Assembly (NCBI GenBank): GCA_013398295.1
Contig: VZSF01001140.1
Location: 1 to 64,000 of the forward strand
Direction of reading: 5' to 3'
DNA: 64,000 bases
Source: Chionis minor
Taxonomy: Eukaryota > Chordata > Aves > Charadriiformes > Chionididae
Shown here: positions 21,217-31,740 of the stretch, piece after piece
How the letters are laid out: each line of letters starts with the position of its first letter
How positions within the stretch are numbered: position 1 is the first letter of the stretch
Translations under genes and position numbers: made by a program
Notes under the pieces: model-generated
The model's input: only the letters and a program-made list of their open reading frames with translations
Told to the model about the DNA's origin: nothing
The model's database searches: none

Positions 21217-22304
21217 GGATGTGGGGGTGATCTGGCTGCGACATCTGTCACCCCACGGGTCGCCAGGGTTGACTCGGCTGATCTGGCTGGCGAGGGCAGC
21301 GTCCCTTTCCTTCCTCTCTGCTCCACCTGCGTCCCTCCTGAAGCCACAGGCTTGGTCGAAGAGGGTGACCTTCCCTGACAGAGACAAACCATTCATCAGC
21401 CAAGGGCACGGGGGAGCTGCACTCCCCTCCGAACAACTGATAAAAACTGTTTTGAATTTCAGCCAAAAGCCCTCTCTTCTTTCTCAAAAAACAGTTAAAA
21501 TCTGACTTGACGCACAGTAAGATTTCTGCTAAAACCCCTCCGAGTTTTATTCCCGGTAGCCAGCAGAAGACAACACTGCAGAGAAGTCGTCCCTGGTGGC
21601 TCTCAGCATCCCTGCACGACAACGTAAGCATCTGTACAAGCTCTACAGCAACAGCAGGGAGGAGGTGAAGAGCTGAGATCTTCTGAACACACATGAGTAG
21701 AGAGCAAAGCCTCAGGGGTTGACGCCCTCGCCAAGGGGTTGATGAGCAGATGGGCACCGCTCCAGCCCATCCCAGAGGGTCCAGGTGGGACTTTGGGACC
21801 AGCAGGTACTAAATCACAAGGAAAGACTCCCGTGACACCCAGTGTCCACTCGGACAGATGGATTCCTACCAGCTCCAGTCACGGAGAGACCGACCCTCGT
21901 ACTGCATGGCAAGGGGCGGGGGGCCTGTTGGAAGCAACATAAATAGTACCAGCAGGATAGAGGAGCAAAGTATTAATTAAAACCATTATATAATTTTTTA
22001 AGATGTTAAATAGTAAATAGTCTTTGGATCTTTCGTTGTTTCAAATGACCCCTTGCTGTGACCTGCTCCTTTTGACACAAATCATTAAAAAAACCCCCCA
22101 TCTCACGGTGCGGGCAGGACAAACGCTGTCACCACTGTCCTGCTTGCTCTGGCTTTGTGCTCCTGCTAGCCAGGAGACCTCACACGCCCTAAGGGGAAGA
22201 AAAGTCCAAAAATTAACACAGGATCTCAAAACCTTTAGGCAAAACTAGCTGTTACCCAAAATACCTGTTTTTCAGCCATCCCACTGAACAGGCAGAGGTT
22301 GACT
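21217..22304. other. single-copy non-coding stretch
   Basis: No gene seen. The 169-codon minus-strand frame at 21248-21757 overlaps several frames on the plus strand and shows no recognisable domain. Confidence 0.45.
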
Positions 22305-22692
22305 TTTGTGGTTGTTCCGCCTGGAGAAGAGGAGGCTGAGGGGAGACCTTCTCGCTCTCTACAACTACCCGAAAGGAGGGTGTAGTGAGGTGGGAGTTGG
22401 TCTCTTCTCCCAAGGAACCAGCAATAGGATGAGAGCAAATGGCCTCAGGTTGCATCAGCAGAGGTTTAGGTTGGATATCAGGAAAAATATCTTCACCGAA
22501 AGGGTTCTCAAGCATTAGAACAGGCTGCCCAGGGCAGTGGTGGAGTCGCCGTCCCTGGAGGTGTTTCCCAGCCGGGCAGACGTGGTGCTGAGGGACATGG
22601 GGTAGGGGTGGGTTGGGCAGGGTTAGACTGATGGTTGGACTCCATGATCTTAAAGATCCCTCCCAACCCAGGGGATTCCGTAATTCTATGAC
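22305..22692 (+). mobile_element. CR1 LINE, 5'-truncated copy
   Basis: Covers the last ORF2 codons and the 3' UTR, from GTTCCGCCTGGAGAAGAGG through CAGGCTGCCCAGGGCAGTGG to TGATCTTAAAGATCCCTCCC, AACCCAGGGGATTCCG and ATTCTATG. It is of the same type as the 11.9-kb copy, with which it shares GTGTTTCCCAGCCGGGCAGA. Confidence 0.94.
22306..22518 (+). pseudogene. CR1 ORF2 C-terminal fragment
   Basis: Seventy codons of CR1 ORF2 C-terminus, including [20 protein letters not shown] and [18 protein letters not shown], end in a TAG at 22516-22518 where the family has a tryptophan codon (TGG). Unlike the 4.6-kb copy, the frame is intact through the glycine-rich KGG segment. No RT catalytic residues are included. 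Confidence 0.88.
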
Positions 22693-22989
22693 TTTAATCA
22701 TGGAGCTCCTCTTGCCATCAAAATCCACCACCAGAAATCTCCCCCACCACGGACCAGTCAGCAGCCGCGGAGGTGGAGAGGAGGCTGAGGCTGGCATGTG
22801 TCACCTGCCAGGCAGAGGACAAAGGCTTAATTCTAAATAATGGGTTTATTAAAATCAACTCTGTTCTCAGGCGATGGTTTACTAAACCACGAGGGTGGAG
22901 GCTGGGCTTTGCTGAAAGCTGCTGGAAGGAAATGGGGATTTGGGGAACCACTGTTTGGATTTATGGGTACACAAAAGAGTTCCAACTGC

Positions 22990-23300
22990 ACAGAAGTTGC
23001 ACACTGCTATAAATTCCATTTTTGTAACTGGAAGTGATTCGTAAAATTAAATATGTTAAAATAGTAAATTGATATCCCTTTTGCAATGAGTTTTAAGTAC
23101 AGCATTGTAAATATTAATCATCATGCAAACATACCAGCAAGCCTTCATTTTAATATATGCATTTGAAATGTGACAAGTTTTGCTTCAGATCGCATATTTT
23201 GCCAGCTGGGCATTAATTTGAGCAGCTCGACTTCAGGGCTTTATTAAGCTATCTGTTTATATCACGATCAAAACAAATAGCGCAAAGTGAGAAATGGAAA
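22990..23300. other. candidate conserved non-coding block
   Basis: AT-rich, with TTAATCATCATGCAAAC near 23115 (adjacent homeodomain-like and POU/octamer-like cores), ATTTTAATATATGCATTTG and GGGCATTAATTTGAGC. Such clustering of developmental factor sites without simple repeats is typical of deeply conserved enhancers. Conservation is not visible from a single sequence. Confidence 0.3.
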
Positions 23301-23929
23301 AATATTGTTTCAAACCATTTACCTCTAACTGCTGCCAGCTGCGCTCCCTCTCAAACGTGGTTTTCACCAGCACCAGCCCCACCGGGGAGCCCAGGGATTT
23401 CATCACTCCCAAACACGCCAGTCCCTTCAACAAGGATATTTATTACTCATTTCTTTGGTCCTAAACTCTACCATGCACCCGCTCTGTAGAGAAGTAATTA
23501 ATTCCGGCAGAAAGCGGCTTGAAAGGCTGAAATCACACTCTCATTTTCATATATTTATATACAGTACAATATTTTTGTCCTCAGAAGCTCAAGAAGATAA
23601 CTCAAACTAATTGCACAGCCCAATCGTGTTCCACATAAACAAGGAGTTTAACAGGCAACTCGACTGCAAAAATTTGGTACGATGTAAAACAAAGCAGCGC
23701 ACGGCAAGACGGGGGCTGGCTCCGAGGGCAAGCCGAACCGAGGGCACGGCTGAGCAAGCAGATTTGTCTGGCTTTTACAGAACAACAATTTAGCAGTATC
23801 TACTTCCATGTTAATCCCAGGTGAATTATTTCACTAGAAGTATCTCACCCAAAAAAAAATATTAATCTCACAGACACAAAAGTTCAAAAATTCAGCTTTC
23901 CAGTGAAACCTCGGCAGCGCAGTGTGGCC

Positions 23930-24125
23930 TTTGGCTAGAGAACAGGCTGGAGAGCCCCCCGGGCGGCTGAGCCTCGGGACAGCCGGTGGCACGGGGGACG
24001 TTGGTGCTGCTGAACCGAACCCGGCACCGGTTGGAGCGCGGGGAGAGGCGGGTTTGCCTTCGAAAGCCAGCGCAGCTCCGGGGGAGCCAACCCGGCTGCG
24101 TTCCCTCAACCCCTCTGTGACAGCG
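23930..24125. other. CpG-rich patch
   Basis: Many CG dinucleotides in about 200 bases (CCCCCCGGGCGGC, AACCGAACCCGGCACCGG, GGAGCGCGGGGAGAGGCG). The overlapping open frames on both strands are a by-product of GC richness. It may be an orphan CpG island. Confidence 0.45.
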
Positions 24126-24843
24126 AGCGATGAAACTCAAGCCACCTCCAGTTTAAATATTTATACTGGGATCCGCAACGTAACAACTTTTCTGTGATGT
24201 TTCACTGTTTTATATTCCCCCTGTATGTTTAAAGGCAGAAGTCTAAACATCTGTCACCAGGAATAGTAACAGGCTATATATTACCACCCTTAATGTTTTC
24301 TGTCCTTTCCCACTGCATATTCGAGTTTAATGGGTGCGGCGTTCTCCGGGCTCTGCCGTTAAACCTGATTTATAAATTTGCAGGTGACACCATAATTTAC
24401 CTGTGTCTCAGAAAAACAACCCTGGGATATTGCGGTACCATCCCGCTTTTTAAAAATCCGGTCCCGTAGGGGTAGGTGGACCCCAAAGTCATCTTGGCAG
24501 CAGGGAAAGCCACATCCTGGAGCAACCCTGCTGCCACCGTGTCCTCCACCATGGCACGGCCGGCACGGAGCCCAGCTGAAGAGTAAGGCACAATGGGGGG
24601 ATAGGTGGATATTGGCTTTCAGGCACATTTTCCATGTGCTACTTGGAGCCAGCAGGGAAGAGATGACCACCGGCGAGCCCTGCCGGCCACGGCAGCCGAG
24701 TCAGCCCGGCCATGGCCAGGTAACTGCCACCCCACACCTCTGCCCATCCGTTCAAAACTGTGCAACAAAATTAAAAACACCTTCCTCCTATAATGGCAAC
24801 TTTCAGGTTTCCCCGACAGCTACAACAGCTACACCGGGATCAA

Positions 24844-24973
24844 GATGTCCAAGGCCAGGCTGGACGGGGCTTGGAGTGACCTGGACTGGTGGGAGGTGTC
24901 CCTGCCCGTGGCACGGAGGTCGGAGTGAGAAGAGCTTTAAAGTCCCTTCCAACCCAAACTGTTCTATGATTGT
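24844..24973 (+). mobile_element. CR1 LINE 3' fragment
   Basis: About 130 bases. CAAGGCCAGGCTGGACGGGG, then GGTGGGAGGTGTCCCTGCCC, then CTTCCAACCCAAACTGTT and CTATGATTG. It is of the same type as the longer copies at 38.0 and 60.0 kb, which share the GGAGGTGTCCCTGCCC block. Confidence 0.85.
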
Positions 24974-25089
24974 GCAGAGAAAAACACGATAGGGGAGCGC
25001 GAGCCGCCTCCGAGAACGGGATGCAGAGATTTCCCAGGCCAGGGGCTCCCCGTTGCGGGGAACCAGAAGCAGAGAGGACTAAATAGAAA

Positions 25090-25106
25090 AATAATAATAA
25101 TAATAA
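25090..25106. repeat. AAT microsatellite
   Basis: Five to six ATA/AAT units directly visible. Confidence 0.9.
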
Positions 25107-25199
25107 ATACTTGCCCTGATGCTTCCCAGCACCCAGTCCCACCCAGTATCCCAGACAGGGTACTCAGGAGTCACAAACAGCCTTTCTCTCTAACCGAGC

Positions 25200-25390
25200 G
25201 TAATAGCTGGGATGTTTTAAGGCCGCAGAAGCGATTAGGGGATGAGCACGCCGAGCCGGCAGACCGCGACCAGACAGGAGGAGACGCAGGTTTGGTGCCT
25301 CCGGGTGATAACGCGGATCAATGACACCGGGTTTCTGGAGTACGTCCTGGGCCCCGGCCGTCGGCTGCGGCTGATTTATGTGAAACAAGT
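25200..25390. other. CpG-rich patch
   Basis: CG dinucleotides are dense (CACGCCGAGCCGGCAG, GATAACGCGGATC and CCCCGGCCGTCGGC). No promoter motif or exon recognised. Confidence 0.3.
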
Positions 25391-25719
25391 GTCATCTGCG
25401 AGAGCTGGTATTGAAAATTAAATAAAACACAGGATGAGGGAGTGAGGGAAGGAGGGTTTCTGGAATAAAGTGGGCACCAAGGTGGAGCACAAAGATAGCG
25501 TCGCGGTAATTTCTGGAATATGCAGTGTTTGTTTTACATGGATGTTCTTTAAGCGGTTAATTTAGCTGCAGAGCAGTATTTACTGACCTCATGTACATCT
25601 CCTGCTCGTTATCATGTCTCTGTATAAGCAATATTTTCAGGTTTTTGTCTTGTTTTCCTTTGCAGGGTAGGTTAGGGGCCAGCGCTCGCTGCCTGATGAT
25701 GCACAGAGCTCCAGAAAGC

Positions 25720-25730
25720 GGGGGGGGGGG
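25720..25730. repeat. poly-G run (11 G)
   Basis: Homopolymer directly visible, a common site of sequencing error and length polymorphism. Confidence 0.9.
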
Positions 25731-26219
25731 AACCTGACCCTCCTGGAGATTTGCCTTCTCCATCCCTTCGGCATGTTTGGATGCCTCCCAGGCTGCCCCC
25801 GCGTCTCCTCCTGCGCCGCGGGGGTCCCCGGGGATTTCTGCCTGGGGGCTGCGGGAAATGCCCCCTCCTCAAGCCACGCTCTTCCAGTACAAATAGCCAA
25901 AATAAAAGGGAATGTTTGGATCAGCATCTCATCAGCCTGCAAAAGCCAAAACGGCCAAACGTATGTCCCCTCCCTGGCCTAGGCAGGTTTTTCCCCTCTC
26001 TGATTTAACACCATCTTGCCCTGCAACACGTTGTTACCCACAATGGGAAAAAACAGCTCGGGGTATTCCTAGGAGTCAGTCCCTGCTGGGAATTGGGCTG
26101 GTGTCTCCGGCCAAGGGGGGAGCGTACCTGGACACACGTGTGCGTCGGTCGCCCAGCCAACCTGGTTTAGACATTTTGCACACCTGCAGGAGGAGCAGCA
26201 CGCAGCTATTAATATTAAA

Positions 26220-26640
26220 TCAAACTTAAGGGGTCCGATTTCACACGCTGTAACAGTTGGAAAAAATTGCTTAGTAGAGGGACTGAACGTAAAAACAATA
26301 CAGTATAAAATATTTCAATGTTTGCTTCGTTTCACCTAATAGCAGTTTCTATTATTAATTGCCTAGCAATCGAAACACGATTTCTCTGGAAACAAACGCT
26401 TTAGAAATATGCTTCTCCTTGAGCGATGCTGACAGAAAAAAATAAAGCGTTACGGAAGGCAGAAGTAACAGATGTCACTCAGGCTCCCCTGTTCCCATGT
26501 CTAATTAAGTTAGGAACCAATCAGCTTTTATTAACTTTTTTTTTGTAGATAATTTTTCCTCTAGTTTAAAAATATCACATTTCTGTTACACAAGCACTGA
26601 CTGCTCAGGCATTATTTACCTTTTGTCAAGACTACCTATT
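26220..26640. other. candidate conserved non-coding block
   Basis: AT-rich with TTCTATTATTAATTGCC, TCTAATTAAGTTAGG and TTTATTAAC homeodomain-like cores. It has no convincing reading frame and ends at T-rich runs near 26650. Conservation is inferred from texture only. Confidence 0.25.
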
Positions 26641-26651
26641 TGCATATATTA

Positions 26652-26676
26652 TTTTTTTTAGGGTTTTTTTTTTTTT
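26652..26676. repeat. T-rich low-complexity tract
   Basis: Two T runs (26652-26659 and 26664-26676) separated by AGGG. Confidence 0.9.
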
Positions 26677-27670
26677 AATGTTTCTGTGCTGTTGTGCTGT
26701 GCAGCGCAGAATGACGGGCCAGAAGCAGGGAGCTGGCAGCCGCTGCGCAGCGTCCCCTCCCGAGCAGCAGCCTTGCCCAGGGGAAGCCTCCCTGCGCTGT
26801 CCTCGGGCACGGGGGACGGCTCGAGTCACCCTCTTGGCTTGGGTCAGCCGTGACAAGACAGTGGATTTACCTGGCTTTTTGCATCCTAGGAAAATTAGGG
26901 GGGAAATCCACCTTTTTTGCGTAAGTGCTGTGGTCATACCTTTGGGAAGGATCGTTGTCCTGGTTCTGCCTGGTGGTTTCTGCTGTCTTAAACTACTCCA
27001 GCAGGATCCACCATGTAACTCCCATAAGGAGTCAGTGGAAAAATACCTGGGAGGTGCCAGTCGCTCAGTGGTGCACACGCTGTAAGCAGGGAACAGGGGA
27101 GAAGGATGAAATCATTCTGTGGGAGAAGAGGAAAAAAGAAATCTGCGTGTAAAATCTCATTATATACCTCCCGGGAGGGACAAAGGGAGCTCTGCACCAG
27201 GAACCAGGCAGAGAGCTCATCAGGAAGCCTGTCTGCTGGCATCTCGGGCGCTTTCCCGGTCCAGGGTCGGGCTGTTTGTACACTGCACACCTAGATGGTG
27301 GTTTGGGCTTTGTGAATGCCCACGCCGTGTCATCCCGTGATCCCGATGCCATCTCCAGACATCACTGCGCAGAACGGCAAAGCTCGTTGGAGCGCGGTGC
27401 TGGCTTGGAGGGCAACATGCATCAGCCACTTCCCACGGTGTTTCTTCACACCCTCTGTCCTCCTCGGCCACGTGGGTGCAGTCGTACCTGCCCATGGCTT
27501 TGCAGTCAAGCGAGCGCAGGTTGGAATAAAAGGTTAATGTTATTCCGACATCCCTCCCAAGGAGGCGACAAGGGTCAGCAAGTTTTTGATATGCCTTCTT
27601 ACGGCACACGTGTGGGGAGCTGCAGTCCTGCTGCGGAAGCCGGGGTGATGCAGATGAGATCCGTGGGAGA

Positions 27671-27749
27671 GGAGATCATCTCCAGAGGTCACGTTTCCAA
27701 AGATCACGGATGCAGCTGCTGGAAGCAGCCTAATTTAGCTGCTAAATTA
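27671..27749. repeat. cluster of three short perfect palindromes
   Basis: GGAGAT-C-ATCTCC at 27671-27683, GCTGCT-GGA-AGCAGC at 27715-27729 and TAATTTAGC-T-GCTAAATTA at 27731-27749 occur within 79 bases. The last has a nine-base arm and contains paired TAAT cores. They are too short for a microRNA precursor and look more like dimeric protein-binding sites. Confidence 0.6.
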
Positions 27750-29007
27750 AACATGGTTCCTGCCTCAGGGGCCTCTCTGTAAGAGTGAGGTGAAGCTGCC
27801 ATGTTTCTCAAAACCAAGTCTATATGGGCAGATTTGAAACAAGAGTGCCGAAGTCAATTATTTCCCAAATAAGAATGCTCAAAACCAACATCTAAGTGGG
27901 ATTCCTCCTTGTTTTGCATCCGGGAGCGGCCCGTATTCTGAGCCCAAACTGAGGACACGGGTGCCAAGACGTGACCCAAAACCCTCACCTCATCCCCAGC
28001 CACGCTGGGACCGGTTCCCCCATTTTGCTGGTGGGGGCACAGGGGCAGCAGCAGCCCCACGTCCCCTCTATGTCTCTGCTGGTGCTTCCTTTGCTGCTGT
28101 GAAGTTTAGCACAGGGATGACGGATGTTTGGTGGTTCCCCCCACCGTGACCAAGCCATGAGGAGCCGACACGCTGCCCGGTCCTTATGGCAAAGCGGATG
28201 CGAGGGAGGCAGAGCACAGAAGGGGAAGCTGTGCCATTCTTTCATGTAGACCCTGCTCCTTCCACACTCCACAGCCTGGAGAGGAGCCACAGAACCCACT
28301 TTTCTGCTGAGTGGTTGGATGGGAACTGCTGGAAGAGCCTGAGTGCAATTGCTTTGCTCTGCTTCCCAGAGGAAGCAAAGAAATTAAATCTCTACAAAAT
28401 TATGCATGTTCCTAAGGTGAAACTAAATTAAACAGAAACCTCTAAATCAAATAAAAAGCCAAGCAAGGCTGCAAAAATGAGCAGGCCTTTCGCAGAGGCT
28501 TTCTAAAGTCCTTGTCAAGGTGGTCGGAGCCGACAATAATGAACAAAGGAACTACAGCTTATGAGTTATGCCCAAAAAAGTTATCGACATGCAAAAACAT
28601 CATAAGCAAGCAAAGCGCAAGAGGGAAAGGATGGTTTATAAGAAGTAATAATAAAACTAGCTAGAAGTGCAGCACTTAACAGATAAAGTGGTTCACCTGG
28701 GAAAAGGAATTTATAAACAGCAAAGAGGAAAATGGTGAAACCCCCTCATCATTCTCCGCTTCTCTCAGCCAAACTTCTCTCGCAAACAAGCACAGAGAAC
28801 AGATGTTGCCGCGATGCCTGGCTACTCGGAGCAGAGAGTCAGCGCGTTCCCAGCCCATCTGCTAAAGGATAACTGGCTCATTAGCTGGGAAGGGCAGAAT
28901 GGGCTGCTGTGGGCACATCTGGAGCACTGCCCCACTCCTGCCTCCCCCACTGGCCAGCAGTTGCTCACATGCTCCCACCATGGAAGGGCTCGAAACGCAA
29001 CTGGTTT

Positions 29008-29070
29008 GGGAGATGCTTTCTTTGATCTCCAGAGGTCCCTTCCAGCCCCTAACGTTCTATGGTTCTATGC
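29008..29070 (+). mobile_element. CR1 LINE 3'-end fragment (short)
   Basis: GGGAGATGCTTTCTTTGATC is followed by CCAGAGGTCCCTTCCAGCC, CCTAACGTTCTATGG and TTCTATG, the ending of another CR1 type. Only about 60 bases are recognisable; the sequence to the left cannot be assigned. Confidence 0.7.
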
Positions 29071-30479
29071 TGGCATGCAGAGAAGACTTACAGTTGGGGA
29101 AAAAATGGGAGAAATATTAAATGCAGTGAAGAATTTAAAGTACCATAAAATGCTTTCCCTTGAGAGAGGTAAAATCACTTGCCAAACTCTGTTATGCAAA
29201 GGCGACTTATCTCAGATTACGTTTGCAACTGAAAATGTCCAGCTGTAATAACAGGAACACAAATGTCTACCTTAAAAATTATAATCTTTCCATAGTCGTT
29301 ACCGCCTACACAAAATCCGGGGGAGACATGCTAGCCAAAGTCCAAAACGGGTACCAAAACCTTCACGTTTATGTACACAGGTAGGTCAGTGGATTCAGCT
29401 AAAGGATTTCCAAGTAGTTCTACTAATAAGCCCTTAATAGAGAGTTATTTGGTGTTGGATAGCATCGCTAAATGTTCTTACGCAGGGCTACGATACCAAT
29501 CTAGTGGTATTATTCAATTCACGACACACGGCCCAGGCAGTCAGTAAATAAGAGCTGAGACCAGGAGAAGTGTACAACGTGAAGACCAGTGGGCACCACG
29601 GGCAGGAGGACCCCACAGGGATGCGGCTTGTGGGATCAAGATCCCAGACAACAGCACTGCGTAACTGTGTCCCCAGTCCCTGTTAGCACTCCTGCTCCAT
29701 CCCACCCATCAACGCGTACCCTACAAACTACGTTTCCCAAGACATTATGAAAAGACAAAACCTATTCTGTATGTCCCTGCAACCCCAGCTTTGGTTTTCA
29801 TGCTCTTTCGCCTATCTGGAATAGCAGTCAGAAACATCTCCTCATTTAAAAACCAAATGGTATTTATGACATTTTTAAACCATGGGATTATGATCTAAAT
29901 GAAGTAAAGTTGGATGGGATATACGGATTTCACCAGAGCCTGCCTCTGCTCACGGTCCTCCTGGGCTGCAATGGGAGGTCTCCTTCTTGCCGGTCATGCA
30001 AACACCGGGGAAGCTGCAATGAAGTAAATCACCTCGCTGCTGCGCTGGTCCCAGCTGCGAGCTGCGCTGTGCCGAGGAGGGACGGGGTGCCCGGAGGAGA
30101 GGAGGGGGTTTCAGCCCCCTTGCCATTGAGGGCAGCTGCTGAGACAACCCAAGACTCCAGCTACCACAAAACACTAAAATGCTGTTTTAAAGCATCTTAT
30201 TTTAATCTTTTTTCTAATTCTCCCATACTGGCTAAGGGAATACTTCAGCTTTGCCTTGCAGCTGGTGTTAGGGCTGGCCAGTATTCTGCACAAGCCTGCA
30301 CACAGGGATATATTCTAATATATGGGCATAGCGGATTAATTCGGGTTGGTGGCTTGTGTTGGGAAGTGCTCTTCAGTGACAGGGTACTACCAAAAGATTC
30401 ATTTCTCCTTTATCAGGATGGAACAGTCTTTTCAACAGATATGAGGATCTCTATTTAGTATTTTGAGCTGCATTTGGGT

Positions 30480-30910
30480 TTTAAAAAACACTGTTTCTTT
30501 GGAAAAGTCTTAGGCAAATCTTGCAAACCCCGTTTCTGCTAATGTGTAATTAAGCAGGCTGATTTGAGGTAGAACAGCGCCCAGATGGAGTGCCCCATAA
30601 CGTAATAGATTGTATGGCAATTTACTGTAGCGTGGTATAATCGCTTGTGACAAAGCGCTTCCGTGTGTCAGCATGTAACGCTGCTTCCCAGGACAATTGA
30701 TTTTAGAGAGGGAGAGACCCCGAGTTTATGTAACAGGAGGATACGATGGCATTTCCTACACTATTCACACAGCACAGATTTTTCTCTGGTCTTTTACATA
30801 CCGATTTTAGCACAAAAGAAATTAAGAACTTGCATTATCACGGAGGTTATACAACCTTGCGGTGGCTACAACAGATCGTCTCAGGAGAAACATGCCATGA
30901 CTTTGTGCCC
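30480..30910. other. candidate conserved non-coding block
   Basis: Contains GTGTAATTAAGCAGGCTG, CGTAATAGATTGTATGGC and ACAATTGATTTTAGAG in single-copy DNA without repeats. The mix of AT-rich cores and retained CG dinucleotides looks like a constrained enhancer, but this is inference. Confidence 0.25.
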
Positions 30911-31113
30911 AGTGAAATAAGCTGATTTTTCTCTCTGGTCTGCCTTGGAGCAGCACAGAAAAATCCATTAGGTTTCAATATCGCTGCAGGGCAATTATTT
31001 TTTCCAGGGCCCTCTTTGGTGATGGCCTGTCACTGCAGAACATCCTTGTTTCATTTGGATGTTTTGCACAGTTGCTGATGTCTGTTTTAAAAAGCCAAGC
31101 TGCCAAACACTGT

Positions 31114-31123
31114 CCCCCCCCCC
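31114..31123. repeat. poly-C run (10 C)
   Basis: Homopolymer directly visible. Confidence 0.9.
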
Positions 31124-31150
31124 GGCCTCAGTCTGTGCACCAAACCCCCC

Positions 31151-31176
31151 CTATGGAAGCAAAAATGCTTCCATAG
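31151..31176. repeat. perfect 11-bp inverted repeat (hairpin)
   Basis: CTATGGAAGCA (31151-31161) pairs perfectly with TGCTTCCATAG (31166-31176) around the loop AAAA. The pairing does not extend outward, so it is too short for a microRNA precursor. Confidence 0.9.
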
Positions 31177-31275
31177 ACCTGCAGCTTCCAAACTCCATCA
31201 GGACTTGAGTCATTAGCCCTTTCCTGAGCTGCCCCCCAAATTTGGATGCGGCAAGGAAATTACTCTAAACAACTT

Positions 31276-31321
31276 TGATAAGCCCTTGATAAGCCCTTGA
31301 TATATATATATTTTTTTTTTT
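31276..31321. repeat. 11-bp tandem duplication, TA repeat and T run
   Basis: GATAAGCCCTT occurs twice in tandem at 31277-31298, followed by TATATATATA (31301-31310) and eleven T residues. This looks like local replication slippage. Confidence 0.85.
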
Positions 31322-31654
31322 AAAGTAGTCAGATTACTTCAAATCACCTTTATCATTCTCATGTGAGGTCTCATTTCAGATTCCTCCATCCAGGAACGTC
31401 ATTCACCCAGTTACTGTATGGCCTCTGCTCGGCCCCACATTCCCTTCCCATTCACATTTCACCCCCCCAGACACGACAGTGAGAGGCATCAGCAAGAGAA
31501 AAACCAAGTTCTTCACCTTTTGATTGCAAGATGTTTGGGTCCCAGATACAATCAGCCTGGGTCCAACTTGATTTTGGAAGCAGACCGCCACTACCTTGCA
31601 TTTCTCACAGCCAGCTCTCTACCCCTGACTTTCTCCTTCCTTAAGTTATTAATT

Positions 31655-31740
31655 GAAGAAAATACTGAAGCTCAGTAAGGATTTCACAGCCACGCCAGCG
31701 CTCTCATGGGAAAGTTAGGACTTGGATACATCCACACTTC
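31655..31740 (-). mobile_element. possible MIR-like ancient SINE relic
   Basis: The order GAAAATACTGAAGCTCAGTA, TTTCACAGCCACGCCAG and AGTTAGGACTTGG recalls the complement of the MIR core (gene-free tRNA-derived SINE, with CTGAGGCTCAGA, then a CACAGC block, then a GGATT block). Divergence is heavy, so this is a weak assignment. Confidence 0.3.

Larger units (their letters stand above)
22693..24843. other. non-coding stretch with candidate regulatory block and CpG-rich patch
   Basis: No gene seen. It holds an AT-rich block at 22990-23300 and a CpG-rich patch at 23930-24125, both listed separately. Confidence 0.5.
24974..29007. other. non-coding stretch, no gene seen
   Basis: No gene or long transposon recognised. 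Contains an AAT microsatellite (25090-25106), an 11-base G run (25720-25730), T runs near 26650-26676, a CpG-rich patch (25200-25390), an AT-rich block (26220-26640) and a palindrome cluster (27671-27749). Open frames such as 27276-27782 (168 codons) have opposite-strand competitors and no known domain. Confidence 0.5.

Noticed and set aside
31151..31176. microRNA precursor
   Set aside because: The stem is only 11 base pairs and does not extend into the flanks. It matches no microRNA that I know.
31276..31300. CRISPR-like or satellite array
   Set aside because: Only two tandem copies of an 11-base unit with no spacers; replication slippage is sufficient.
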